From: Clostridia bacterium
Lineage (GTDB): Bacteria; Bacillota_A; Clostridia; Oscillospirales; CAG-272
Length of the DNA: 5,986 nucleotides
Direction: 5' to 3'
Assembly (NCBI GenBank): GCA_017546745.1
Contig: JAFYRZ010000044.1
Span: forward strand, 1 to 5,986
Of the stretch, positions 1 to 5,933 are shown piece by piece. Numbering within the stretch: position 1 is the stretch's first letter; each line of letters opens with the position of its first letter. The position numbers and the translations under genes were made by a program. Below the pieces are notes generated by a model that made no database searches, was not told the origin of the DNA, and saw only the letters and a program-made list of their open reading frames with translations.

Positions 1-76
1 CGTAATCAGAAAGCGCCGTATGTATCTCGCGTGAGAAGCTGTGGCTTAGCCTCTCTCCTATACAGCCGTATTTCAT
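1..76 (-). CDS. aroE: Shikimate dehydrogenase, N-terminal fragment (runs off the left edge)
   Basis: Reading the minus strand from the ATG at 76-74 gives 25 open codons that continue past the window edge. The start resembles shikimate 5-dehydrogenase: a beta strand (KYGCIGE) followed by LSHSFSREIH, the counterpart of the family's shikimate-binding loop (typically hSxSPxIH), with both serines present and the usual Pro replaced by Arg. The enzyme reduces 3-dehydroshikimate to shikimate with NADPH in the cytoplasm. A GAGGAA ribosome binding site lies at 87-82, six nucleotides before the ATG, and the gene starts 18 nt after the aroC stop, so it is the fifth visible gene of the operon. Only the N-terminus is visible, so the NADPH-binding domain cannot be checked. 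The aro context makes the call likely. Confidence 0.85.
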   Translation of the reverse strand, partial: MKYGCIGERLSHSFSREIHTALSDY

Positions 77-94
77 TGTGTTTCCTCGCTTAAA

Positions 95-1189
95 TTAGTC
101 TTTTGCTAAATAATCGGTTCCGTATCTTACGGTAAGCATATCCGCGATAGCAATAGCCGCTACCGCATCAACGACAGCTCGTGCGCGATGTATTATCGCG
201 GGGTCGTGCCTGCCGACAACCGTAAGCTTCGCATCCTGCATCTTGTTAAGGTCTACCGTGTCCTGTTCCTTGTAAATAGAGGGAGTAGGCTTGACCGCAC
301 ATCTGAACGTGATCGGCATACCGTTTGTGATTCCGCCGTTTACACCGCCCGATCTGTTCGTTTTCGTTAGAACTCTTCCGTCTCTTACGCAAAACGGGTC
401 GTTTGCCTCGCTGCCGAGAAGCCCCGCAAAGCCGAACCCCTCGCCAAACTCAACGCCCTTTATGGCGGGCACGCTGAAAAGCGCGTGGGAGAGAATACCC
501 TCAACGGTATCAAACCATGGCTCGCCAACTCCGACAGGTACGCCGATGATAGCCGTTTCAAGAATACCGCCAACGCTGTCGCCCGAGGCGCCTATCTCCT
601 TTATCCGTGCCGTCATTTTTTCTGCCGTCTCACCGTCAAGCACGGGGAATCTCGTTTTGGAAAGAGTCTTTATATCCTCCGAAAGCTCACTAAAATCGCG
701 GTCGTAAAGGTCGTAGAGTCTCTTTATGTGAGTACCGATAAAAATGCCCCTTTCCAGAAGTGCGCGACGTATAATTGCGCCTGCGGCAACGAGCGCGGCG
801 GTTATCCTGCCCGAGAAATGACCGCCTCCGCGATAGTCCTGATATCCGTGGTATTTTTCGCTTGCCACGTAATCTGCGTGGGATGGGCGGGGTGTAGTCA
901 AAAGGGAGGAGTAATCCTTTGAGCTTACGTCCTCGTTTCTGATAATAACCGTTATGGGCGTGCCGGTCGTATAGCCGTTAAATACACCCGATAATATCTC
1001 AAATTTGTCGCTCTCGCGCCTTTTTGTGGAAATGTCGCCAAAGGCGCGTCTTTCGTCGAGCCTTGCCGAAATATATTCCTCGTCCACCCTTACCCCCGGG
1101 GCGAGTCCGTCGATAACTGCACCGACCGCTGCTCCGTGGCTCTCTCCGAAGAGCGTTACCGAAATAGCCGAGCCAAAGCTGTTTTTCAT
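95..1189 (-). CDS. aroC: Chorismate synthase
   Basis: This 364-residue protein is full length for chorismate synthase, which converts 5-enolpyruvylshikimate-3-phosphate to chorismate using reduced FMN. Family motifs occur in order: GESHG at 15-19 (active-site His18), RPSHAD at 101-106 (second conserved His104), GGGHFSGRIT at 121-130 (the form in many Clostridia, where others have GGGRSSARET), GDSVGG at 203-208, GGVNGGITNG at 281-290 and GRHDP at 326-330. The ATG overlaps the aroB stop in an ATGA (1189-1186), which suggests translational coupling. A good GGAGG site lies at 1203-1199, inside the end of aroB, and supports this start. The product needs an FMN reductant, and no dedicated flavin reductase is visible here. 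The call is firm. Confidence 0.98.
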   Translation of the reverse strand: MKNSFGSAISVTLFGESHGAAVGAVIDGLAPGVRVDEEYISARLDERRAFGDISTKRRESDKFEILSGVFNGYTTGTPITVIIRNEDVSSKDYSSLLTTPRPSHADYVASEKYHGYQDYRGGGHFSGRITAALVAAGAIIRRALLERGIFIGTHIKRLYDLYDRDFSELSEDIKTLSKTRFPVLDGETAEKMTARIKEIGASGDSVGGILETAIIGVPVGVGEPWFDTVEGILSHALFSVPAIKGVEFGEGFGFAGLLGSEANDPFCVRDGRVLTKTNRSGGVNGGITNGMPITFRCAVKPTPSIYKEQDTVDLNKMQDAKLTVVGRHDPAIIHRARAVVDAVAAIAIADMLTVRYGTDYLAKD

Positions 1190-2208
1190 ATGGAAATGCC
1201 TCCGTTTTTGATCAATGCTGTAAATTCAGAAATGCTCATCTTCTCCTCGCGATAGCTGCCGATCTTATCCGAGAATATTACCGAAACGCTCTGTCCCGAG
1301 CATTTTTTGTCATGGAAAACGAGGCCTAAAGCACCGTCGATATCCCCTTTGTACTCGGTAGGAAGTGAAAGCTTTTTAAGAACGGGGATAAGCCTTTCCC
1401 TTACCTCCCTTGCGCTTACGTAGCACATTCCGATAGCAACGCACTCACCGTGTAAAAGACCCGACATCTCCTCTTTAGCCTCGATAGCGTGTCCGAACGT
1501 GTGGCCGAAATTTAAAACGCGGCGCAGTCCGCCCTCGCGCTCGTCCTCTTCGACAACTCGTTTTTTTATATTGAGCGCCGAGATTATAATATCTTCACAG
1601 ATAAGCTCTTTTGCGGTAAGTCTTTCGAATTTTTCGAAAAGAGCCGCGTCAAAGGTGACTGCCATCTTTAAAGCCTCGGCAAGACCTGCCGAGATCTGTC
1701 TTTCGTCAAGCGTCTTAAGAAGCGAAAGATCAATAAGAACACCGCGCGGCTGATAAAACGAGCCGACGATATTCTTAACACCCGCGTGATTTACGGCACA
1801 TTTTCCACCGATAGACGAGTCTACCTGGGAGAGAAGCGTTGTCGGAATATTATAGAAATCGATACCGCGCATATAGGTCGATGCGATAAAGCCTGTAAGA
1901 TCTCCGACAACACCGCCGCCAACCGCAACCAAGGCGTCAGTCCTCGTAAGACCAAAGGCTATGATCTCGTCTAAAACGCGTCCGTAGGTATCAAGGCTCT
2001 TTGAGCCCTCCCCCGCGGGAACGGTTATGATCCTCCCCTCGGCACATTCGGCACATACCGCCTCTGCATACTCGCTCGGCACACCGTCGTCGGTGATGAT
2101 TACAACTTTACGGTCAAGTCGGAAAAGCTCGCCCACCTTTTGAAGTATGTCGCGCCCAACCGTGATATTATAGCTATTATCTTCCAAAATGATAGGTATA
2201 GTTGTCAT
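1186..2208 (-). CDS. aroB: 3-dehydroquinate synthase
   Basis: This 340-residue protein catalyses the second shikimate pathway step, turning 3-deoxy-D-arabino-heptulosonate 7-phosphate into 3-dehydroquinate with NAD+ and a divalent metal. Visible signatures are GGGVVGD at 97-103 (NAD binding), IPTTLLSQVDSSIGGK at 121-136 with the catalytic-region Lys136, GLAEALK at 175-181 with metal ligand Glu178, NFGHTFGHA at 233-241 with ligand His236, and LLHGE at 251-255 with ligand His253. HDKK at 299-302 is the late conserved lysine motif. The length is slightly below the roughly 360 residues of E. coli AroB, but no core motif is missing. The ATG is 6 nt past the pheA stop, with AAGGAG at 2226-2221 inside the pheA end. 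Its own stop overlaps the aroC start. Confidence 0.98.
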   Translation of the reverse strand: MTTIPIILEDNSYNITVGRDILQKVGELFRLDRKVVIITDDGVPSEYAEAVCAECAEGRIITVPAGEGSKSLDTYGRVLDEIIAFGLTRTDALVAVGGGVVGDLTGFIASTYMRGIDFYNIPTTLLSQVDSSIGGKCAVNHAGVKNIVGSFYQPRGVLIDLSLLKTLDERQISAGLAEALKMAVTFDAALFEKFERLTAKELICEDIIISALNIKKRVVEEDEREGGLRRVLNFGHTFGHAIEAKEEMSGLLHGECVAIGMCYVSAREVRERLIPVLKKLSLPTEYKGDIDGALGLVFHDKKCSGQSVSVIFSDKIGSYREEKMSISEFTALIKNGGISI

Positions 2209-2214
2209 TTTGCG

Positions 2215-3306
2215 TTAATTCTCCTTGATAAACGTTCCTGCAACCTTAAGTCTGTCACAGTATTCGCGAAGCTCGTCAAGCATCAATTTAGCGTCGGGTG
2301 TGTCGATATTCCCCTCTGCCTCAACGTAGAAATAATACTGCCAAAGAAGCTCCTTCATAGGTCTTGATTTCAAGGCCTTCATATTAAAGCCGTGCTTTCC
2401 TATGATCTCTATCGCCTTTGCAAGCGCGCCTGCCTCGTGCTTTACCGTGAAAAGGATTATAGAATGGTTTCCCATTCTTTTTTCCTCGCACCTTCTTCTG
2501 ACCCTTGAGAATACCGCAAACCTTGTGGTGTTAAGTCGGCTTGAATTTATGTTATAAACCAAAACGTCAAGGTCAAATATGCTTGCCGCCTTAGCGCTTG
2601 CTATCGCTGCTACCGTTTTCTCGCCCTTTTCCTTAACGTACCTTGCGGCAAGGGCTGTGTTGGTGTATTCCTTTTTTAAGAAGCCGTGCTTCTTTATAAA
2701 ATCGGCGCACTGTCCAAGTGCCTGCGGATGGCTTACGACCTCCTTGATATCCTCAAGCGTCGCACCGCGCGGTGCTAAAAGGTCCTGTGAAATTAGAAGC
2801 TCTTTTATGCCGTTAACGTACAGTGAGCCCGAGAACATAAGGTCACAAACCTGCCCGACCTCTCCGTTATAGCTGTTTTCAATAGGTAAAACACAAACGT
2901 CGCATTCACCTCTCTCGACAGCCGCATACGCCGTGTCAAATCCGTCGTACGCAACCTTTTCTGCACTCGGAAAAAGCTCACACGCCGCAATATGTGCAAA
3001 TGCGCCCTCTGTGCCGCAGTATGCAACGCGCATTCCGTTCAGTATCTTATTTTGGTACGCGCGCGAGAGCGACATCGTTTCCTTAAGAAAGCTGACGTAA
3101 TACTCGCGTACCCCCTCGTCCGAAACTGCCAAAGAGCCGCGGCTTATTACCTCAGCCTCTCGTATGGGGTCGTATATCGGCATGCCGTGCGCTCTTTTGT
3201 ATTCGGCGACCTCCTCCGATGCCCTCATCCTCTCCTCAAAGAGCCTCGCCATCTCGGCATCGATCTCGTTTATTTTCTTTCTTGCTATATCAAGCTTGTT
3301 TTCCAT
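2215..3306 (-). CDS. pheA: Bifunctional chorismate mutase / prephenate dehydratase (P-protein)
   Basis: This 363-residue protein has three domains. Residues 1-85 are an AroQ-type all-helical chorismate mutase (Arg9, the INEID segment, YKRAHGMPIYDPIRE at 36-50). Residues 92-270 are prephenate dehydratase, with AYCGTEGAFAH at 95-105, PIENSYNGEV at 141-150, SHPQALGQC at 192-200 and the catalytic NTTRF at 259-263. Residues 280-355 are a C-terminal ACT domain that in this family binds phenylalanine. It converts chorismate through prephenate to phenylpyruvate. In the ACT domain GALA is at 293-296, and the position of the E. coli ESRP motif reads KSRP (313-316). The start is the ATG after AAGGG (3317-3313), 17 nt beyond the aminotransferase stop. 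Feedback inhibition by phenylalanine is inferred from the ACT domain, not shown. Confidence 0.97.
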   Translation of the reverse strand: MENKLDIARKKINEIDAEMARLFEERMRASEEVAEYKRAHGMPIYDPIREAEVISRGSLAVSDEGVREYYVSFLKETMSLSRAYQNKILNGMRVAYCGTEGAFAHIAACELFPSAEKVAYDGFDTAYAAVERGECDVCVLPIENSYNGEVGQVCDLMFSGSLYVNGIKELLISQDLLAPRGATLEDIKEVVSHPQALGQCADFIKKHGFLKKEYTNTALAARYVKEKGEKTVAAIASAKAASIFDLDVLVYNINSSRLNTTRFAVFSRVRRRCEEKRMGNHSIILFTVKHEAGALAKAIEIIGKHGFNMKALKSRPMKELLWQYYFYVEAEGNIDTPDAKLMLDELREYCDRLKVAGTFIKEN

Positions 3307-3323
3307 TTTCTAACCCTTCAAAA

Positions 3324-4511
3324 TTATTTACCGTACGCCTCTGCGAGCGCCTTGAATGCAGGGAGCGATCTTTCTACCTGCTCGGTCGTTACGCAGTAGG
3401 AAATTCTGACGAAGCCGCCGCACCCAAAGTCGTCGCTCGGTACGAGAAGAAGCTCAAAGTCGCGCGCCCTCATTGAAAACTCGCTCGCATCGTCAGAGAG
3501 TGCCTTTACGAAAAGGTAGAAAGCGCCGTCAGGCTTTATTACCGTGTATCCGTACTCGGTAAGCTTCTCAAGAAGAATGCGTCTGTTTCTGTCGTAAATT
3601 TCGATATCCGCCGTCTTGCCAAGACAGTAGGGAATAAGCCTTTGAAGAAGGCTCGGTGCGCATACGTAGCCAAGCGCACGACCCGAACCCGCTACCGCCT
3701 GATAAACGCTCGTAAAATCGGTCATTCTCGGATTTACAAGAACGTAGCCTATCCTCTCACCGGGTAGGGAGAGGGATTTTGAATAGGAGTAGCAAACGAC
3801 CGTGTCGTTATAATATTTCGTAAGGTAGGGAACCTTGGCGTCACCGTAAACAAGCTCTCGATACGGCTCGTCGGAGATAAGGTATATGACCCTTGAAAGC
3901 TCGGCTTCCTTTTTCTTTAAAAGGTTGGTAAGCGCTATGATAGAGTCTTCGGTCATAACCGCGCCCGTCGGATTGTTCGGTGAATTTATGATTATTGCCG
4001 CGGTCCTTTCGTTAATCACGGACTCGATAGCCGCGATGTCCGGCTGAAAAGTCGTCGTATCGCAAAGCACCTCGCGCACTTTAGCGCCCGTGCGCTCGAT
4101 AAACACCTTATACTCGGGGAAATAGGGGGCTAAAACGATAACCTCCTCACCCTCCCCGGTGAGTGCTGTAAGTGAACAGGTAAGCGCCGCCGCCGCACCA
4201 ACCGTCATATAAAGGCAGTCGGCAGTAATGCACTCGCCCTGCGTTTTGTTTATATAGTCGGCGATCGCCGCTCTGACGCTCGCGTCACCCTGTGCCGAGG
4301 TATAGCCGTGCAGTGTGGCGGAGGGAACCTCGTCAAGAAGTCTTTTTATATTTTCGTTAACGCATTCGGGCGCGGGAACGCTCGGATTTCCGAGAGAAAA
4401 ATCAAAAACCTTATCCTCTCCGATCTCGGCCTTTCTCTTTCTTCCGTATTCAAAAATCTCTCTGATAACAGACCTGTTTGCGCCAAGCCTTCTCATCGCC
4501 TCGTTGATCAT
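3324..4511 (-). CDS. Class I PLP-dependent aminotransferase, probably aromatic/aspartate type
   Basis: This 395-residue protein is a fold-type I aminotransferase of the AspC-like group. Visible marks are LGNPSVPAP at 40-48 (substrate loop), NSPNNPTG at 176-183 (cofactor Asn180), SDEPYREL at 213-220 (Asp214 and Tyr217 around the pyridine ring), SYSKSLSLPGERIGY at 242-256 with Schiff-base Lys245, and FVRISY at 367-372 with Arg369, which binds the substrate alpha-carboxylate. As first gene of an operon with pheA next, it plausibly transaminates phenylpyruvate to phenylalanine with glutamate or aspartate as donor. That substrate is inferred from context, because the fold alone does not separate aspartate, aromatic and other amino donors. 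A strong AGGTGA ribosome binding site is at 4523-4518. The leader upstream is very short. Confidence 0.9.
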   Translation of the reverse strand: MINEAMRRLGANRSVIREIFEYGRKRKAEIGEDKVFDFSLGNPSVPAPECVNENIKRLLDEVPSATLHGYTSAQGDASVRAAIADYINKTQGECITADCLYMTVGAAAALTCSLTALTGEGEEVIVLAPYFPEYKVFIERTGAKVREVLCDTTTFQPDIAAIESVINERTAAIIINSPNNPTGAVMTEDSIIALTNLLKKKEAELSRVIYLISDEPYRELVYGDAKVPYLTKYYNDTVVCYSYSKSLSLPGERIGYVLVNPRMTDFTSVYQAVAGSGRALGYVCAPSLLQRLIPYCLGKTADIEIYDRNRRILLEKLTEYGYTVIKPDGAFYLFVKALSDDASEFSMRARDFELLLVPSDDFGCGGFVRISYCVTTEQVERSLPAFKALAEAYGK

Positions 4512-4533
4512 ATGAAATCACCTTTCTTACTAT

Positions 4534-4548
4534 GTTAACGGTGTTAAC
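4534..4548. promoter_or_regulatory. Operator for the aromatic operon (putative TetR-family site)
   Basis: The element GTTAACGGTGTTAAC is two GTTAAC half-sites around a 3-bp spacer, a perfect 6+6 inverted repeat of the size TetR dimers often bind. It lies 3-5 bp downstream of the predicted start of the minus-strand aro transcript, where a bound protein would block initiation or early elongation. Its reverse complement matches the element at 4664-4678 in 14 of 15 positions. Binding by the neighbouring TetR protein is inferred. Confidence 0.75.
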
Positions 4549-4559
4549 TTTATGTGTTT

Positions 4560-4588
4560 ATTATACTCCTAAAAACCTCTCTTGTCAA
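4560..4588 (-). promoter_or_regulatory. Sigma-A consensus promoter of the aromatic amino acid operon
   Basis: On the minus strand TTGACA (4588-4583) is followed by a 17-bp spacer and TATAAT (4565-4560), so both hexamers are at consensus with the optimal spacing. Just upstream, 4610-4589 is almost purely A/T and could act as an UP element. A start at about 4553 is predicted, giving a leader of about 42 nt before the aminotransferase ATG. Such a strong promoter fits control by a repressor. Confidence 0.85.
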
Positions 4589-4628
4589 TATAAATATAAA
4601 AAATTATAAATAAAATGAAGAAAAACTA

Positions 4629-4657
4629 TTGCTTTTCTTAAAAAAATGTGCTAACAT
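4629..4657 (+). promoter_or_regulatory. Promoter of the tetR gene (extended -10)
   Basis: TTGCTT (4629-4634), a 17-bp spacer and TAACAT (4652-4657) form a sigma-A type promoter. TG at 4649-4650 gives an extended -10 that can compensate for the weaker hexamers. The predicted start is near 4664, the first base of the downstream operator, so autoregulation is expected. Confidence 0.65.
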
Positions 4658-4667
4658 ATAGATGTTA
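4652..4667. repeat. Inverted repeat overlapping the tetR -10 and operator
   Basis: TAACAT-ATAG-ATGTTA is a perfect 6+6 inverted repeat. Its left arm is the -10 hexamer and its right arm runs into the first GTTAAC half-site of the operator at 4664. It may be a third, overlapping half-site that strengthens autorepression, or chance in AT-rich DNA. Confidence 0.4.
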
Positions 4668-4678
4668 ACACCATTAAC
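4664..4678. promoter_or_regulatory. Operator for tetR autoregulation (putative TetR-family site)
   Basis: GTTAACACCATTAAC equals the reverse complement of the aro operator at 4534-4548 with one mismatch, in the outer base of one half-site. It begins at the predicted tetR transcription start and ends directly against the AAGGAG ribosome binding site. The centre-to-centre distance to the other operator is 130 bp, so each site can act on its own promoter and looping is also possible. Binding is inferred from placement and sequence identity. Confidence 0.72.
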
Positions 4679-4693
4679 AAGGAGTTTTTCGTG
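4679..4693 (+). promoter_or_regulatory. Ribosome binding site and GTG start of tetR
   Basis: AAGGAG (4679-4684) followed by a 6-nt spacer TTTTTC and GTG (4691-4693) decides the start. No in-frame ATG with a comparable site lies nearby, and the helix-turn-helix domain then begins at the normal distance from the N-terminus. Confidence 0.85.
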
Positions 4694-5260
4694 GAAGAAA
4701 GATATATAGAAGAGGACGTTCGTAAAAGGCTTATACTTGCCGGGCTTGACGAGCTTTGCGAGCATGGAATACGCGATTTCTCGCTTCGCCGCGTCGCCCT
4801 TTGCGCTAACGTTTCCTGTGCCGCGCCCTACCGTCATTTTAAGGACAAGGGCGAGCTTATCGGCGGCATCATAGACTTTATTTTTTCAAAATGGCATATG
4901 CTCTGTGAGACCATAGAGGCGGCTTTCCCGACCGATAAAAAAAGGCTCGCGGCAGAGCTTGCGGTCGCAAGCATTCGCTTCTGGATCGCTAACGGTAACT
5001 TCCGCACCGTGCTTCTCTCGGGCGGTGGAGATAACGAAGCGTATAAGGAAAAAATGGCGGAATTCGATACCCCAATAATAGGGGCTGTCGAGGCGGCGCT
5101 CCGCGAAGCCGGGCACACAGATGACGAGATCTCCGACGCAAAGCTCACCGTCGGCTCGCTCATTTACGGCTCTGTAATGCTCATCAGCACCGGCCGCACC
5201 GCGGGCGGCCTCAAAAGCCGTGACGCTATTAAAAAGCGAATTGAAAGAGAGCTTTCATAA
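4691..5260 (+). CDS. TetR/AcrR-family transcriptional repressor, likely regulator of the aro operon
   Basis: This 189-residue protein has the usual size and layout of the TetR family. Residues 8-60 are the N-terminal DNA-binding domain, with the helix-turn-helix around 29-51 (DFSLRRVALCANVSCAAPYRHF) and the typical follow-on KDKGELI at 51-57. Residues 65-189 are the helical ligand-binding and dimer domain. Its late helix GSLIYGSVMLISTG (155-168) loosely resembles the WHG-type TetR C-terminal domain. No ligand can be read from the sequence. The gene is divergent from the aminotransferase-pheA-aroB-aroC-aroE operon, and near-identical 15-bp palindromes sit just downstream of both promoters, so it probably represses both. 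A product or intermediate of aromatic metabolism as effector is speculation. The start is GTG. Confidence 0.93.
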   Translation: MEERYIEEDVRKRLILAGLDELCEHGIRDFSLRRVALCANVSCAAPYRHFKDKGELIGGIIDFIFSKWHMLCETIEAAFPTDKKRLAAELAVASIRFWIANGNFRTVLLSGGGDNEAYKEKMAEFDTPIIGAVEAALREAGHTDDEISDAKLTVGSLIYGSVMLISTGRTAGGLKSRDAIKKRIERELS

Positions 5261-5296
5261 AAAAACAGGTACGACCCACGTCGTACCTGTTTTTTT
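5259..5296. terminator. Bidirectional rho-independent terminator between tetR and the radical SAM gene
   Basis: CAGGTACGAC (5266-5275) pairs with GTCGTACCTG (5280-5289) around the loop CCAC. Seven A residues (5259-5265) and seven T residues (5290-5296) flank the stem and extend it to 17 bp. Because an A tract precedes and a T tract follows, the hairpin reads as an intrinsic terminator on either strand. It begins within the tetR stop codon and lies 31 nt beyond the stop of the convergent gene, so it serves both. Confidence 0.93.
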
Positions 5297-5326
5297 ATGG
5301 TTATGCTTAAGGTTATATCCTCGTTT

Positions 5327-5932
5327 TTATTCCTCAAACGGGCGAATACGCAACGTCGCGCCAAGCGAGTCGCAGATCGCCTTGCATTTCGCCTGCTCCT
5401 CCTTGCTCGTTACAACGTCAACGACGGTCATAACAACGCTCGGGACGTATTTCGTGCAATCCCTCGTAAACGCGAGCATCGCGTCGTAGGACTCAATGCC
5501 GAATTTCGGACGGCAGACCTTAAGATAGTCCTCGGCATTCGTCGCGTTAAGGCTTACGGACACCGTGTCAACAAGTCCCTTAAGGGCGGGCGCGGTGGCT
5601 TTGCCGTGAATGAGGTCGGAAAGACCGTTTGTGTTGATCCTTATCTTTATCGCGCTAACGCTTCTTATATATTCCGCAACCTTGAGTATATCGTAAAGCC
5701 TTTCGGTCGGCTCTCCGTAGCCGCAGAAAACCACCTCGTCAAGGGTGGAAAGATCCCAGCCCTTAAGGCTTTCTATAACCTCCTCGACCGTCGGCTCTCT
5801 GTCGAGCCAAAGAGGGTCGGAGCCGTAAACACCCGGCGCATTATGCCTAAGGCAAAACGTGCAGGCGCAGGGACAGCGGTTTGTCATATTAACGTAAACG
5901 CCGTTTTTAACCTTATAGGTTAAAGTCATCAT
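5327..5932 (-). CDS. TatD-associated radical SAM protein
   Basis: This 201-residue protein is a small radical SAM enzyme. The 4Fe-4S motif is C20-x3-C24-x2-C27 within NRCPCACTFCLR. It is followed by CGYGEPTE at 70-77 (the GGE-like SAM-contact strand), KIRINTNG at 96-103 and SVSLNA at 125-130, the ordered beta-strand motifs of a shortened radical SAM barrel. Length and the VNMTNRC start match the family annotated as TatD-associated radical SAM (TIGR04038), whose reaction is unknown and whose members usually neighbour or fuse with a TatD-type metal-dependent hydrolase. No auxiliary cluster domain follows, since the protein ends at RIRPFEE. An AGGAGA site (5946-5941) lies 8 nt before the first ATG, which is followed at once by a second ATG. 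It converges on tetR and shows no visible link to the aro genes. Confidence 0.87.
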   Translation of the reverse strand: MMTLTYKVKNGVYVNMTNRCPCACTFCLRHNAPGVYGSDPLWLDREPTVEEVIESLKGWDLSTLDEVVFCGYGEPTERLYDILKVAEYIRSVSAIKIRINTNGLSDLIHGKATAPALKGLVDTVSVSLNATNAEDYLKVCRPKFGIESYDAMLAFTRDCTKYVPSVVMTVVDVVTSKEEQAKCKAICDSLGATLRIRPFEE

Positions 5933-5933
5933 A

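Noticed and set aside
291..922. Overlapping plus-strand open frames of 138 and 145 codons inside aroC
   Set aside because: They lie entirely antisense to a full-length chorismate synthase with all motifs, and they have no ribosome binding sites or recognisable domains.
4512..4560. Possible T-box, leader peptide or attenuator before the aminotransferase gene
   Set aside because: The predicted leader is only about 42 nt and contains the operator and ribosome binding site. No terminator hairpin, specifier loop or T-box sequence is present.
4589..4620. AT-rich run between the two promoters considered as a replication or attachment site
   Set aside because: It has no iterons, DnaA boxes or flanking repeats. 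It is adequately explained as an UP element and spacer between divergent promoters.
4604..4837. Minus-strand open frame of 77 codons crossing the tetR start and promoter
   Set aside because: It is antisense to the TetR DNA-binding domain, runs through the AT-rich control region, and shows no convincing ribosome binding site or known motif.
5297..5923. Plus-strand open frame of 208 codons antisense to the radical SAM gene
   Set aside because: The minus strand carries all radical SAM motifs and a proper ribosome binding site. The plus-strand frame is basic, low in recognisable motifs, and begins right after the terminator without a ribosome binding site. It is a shadow of the real gene.
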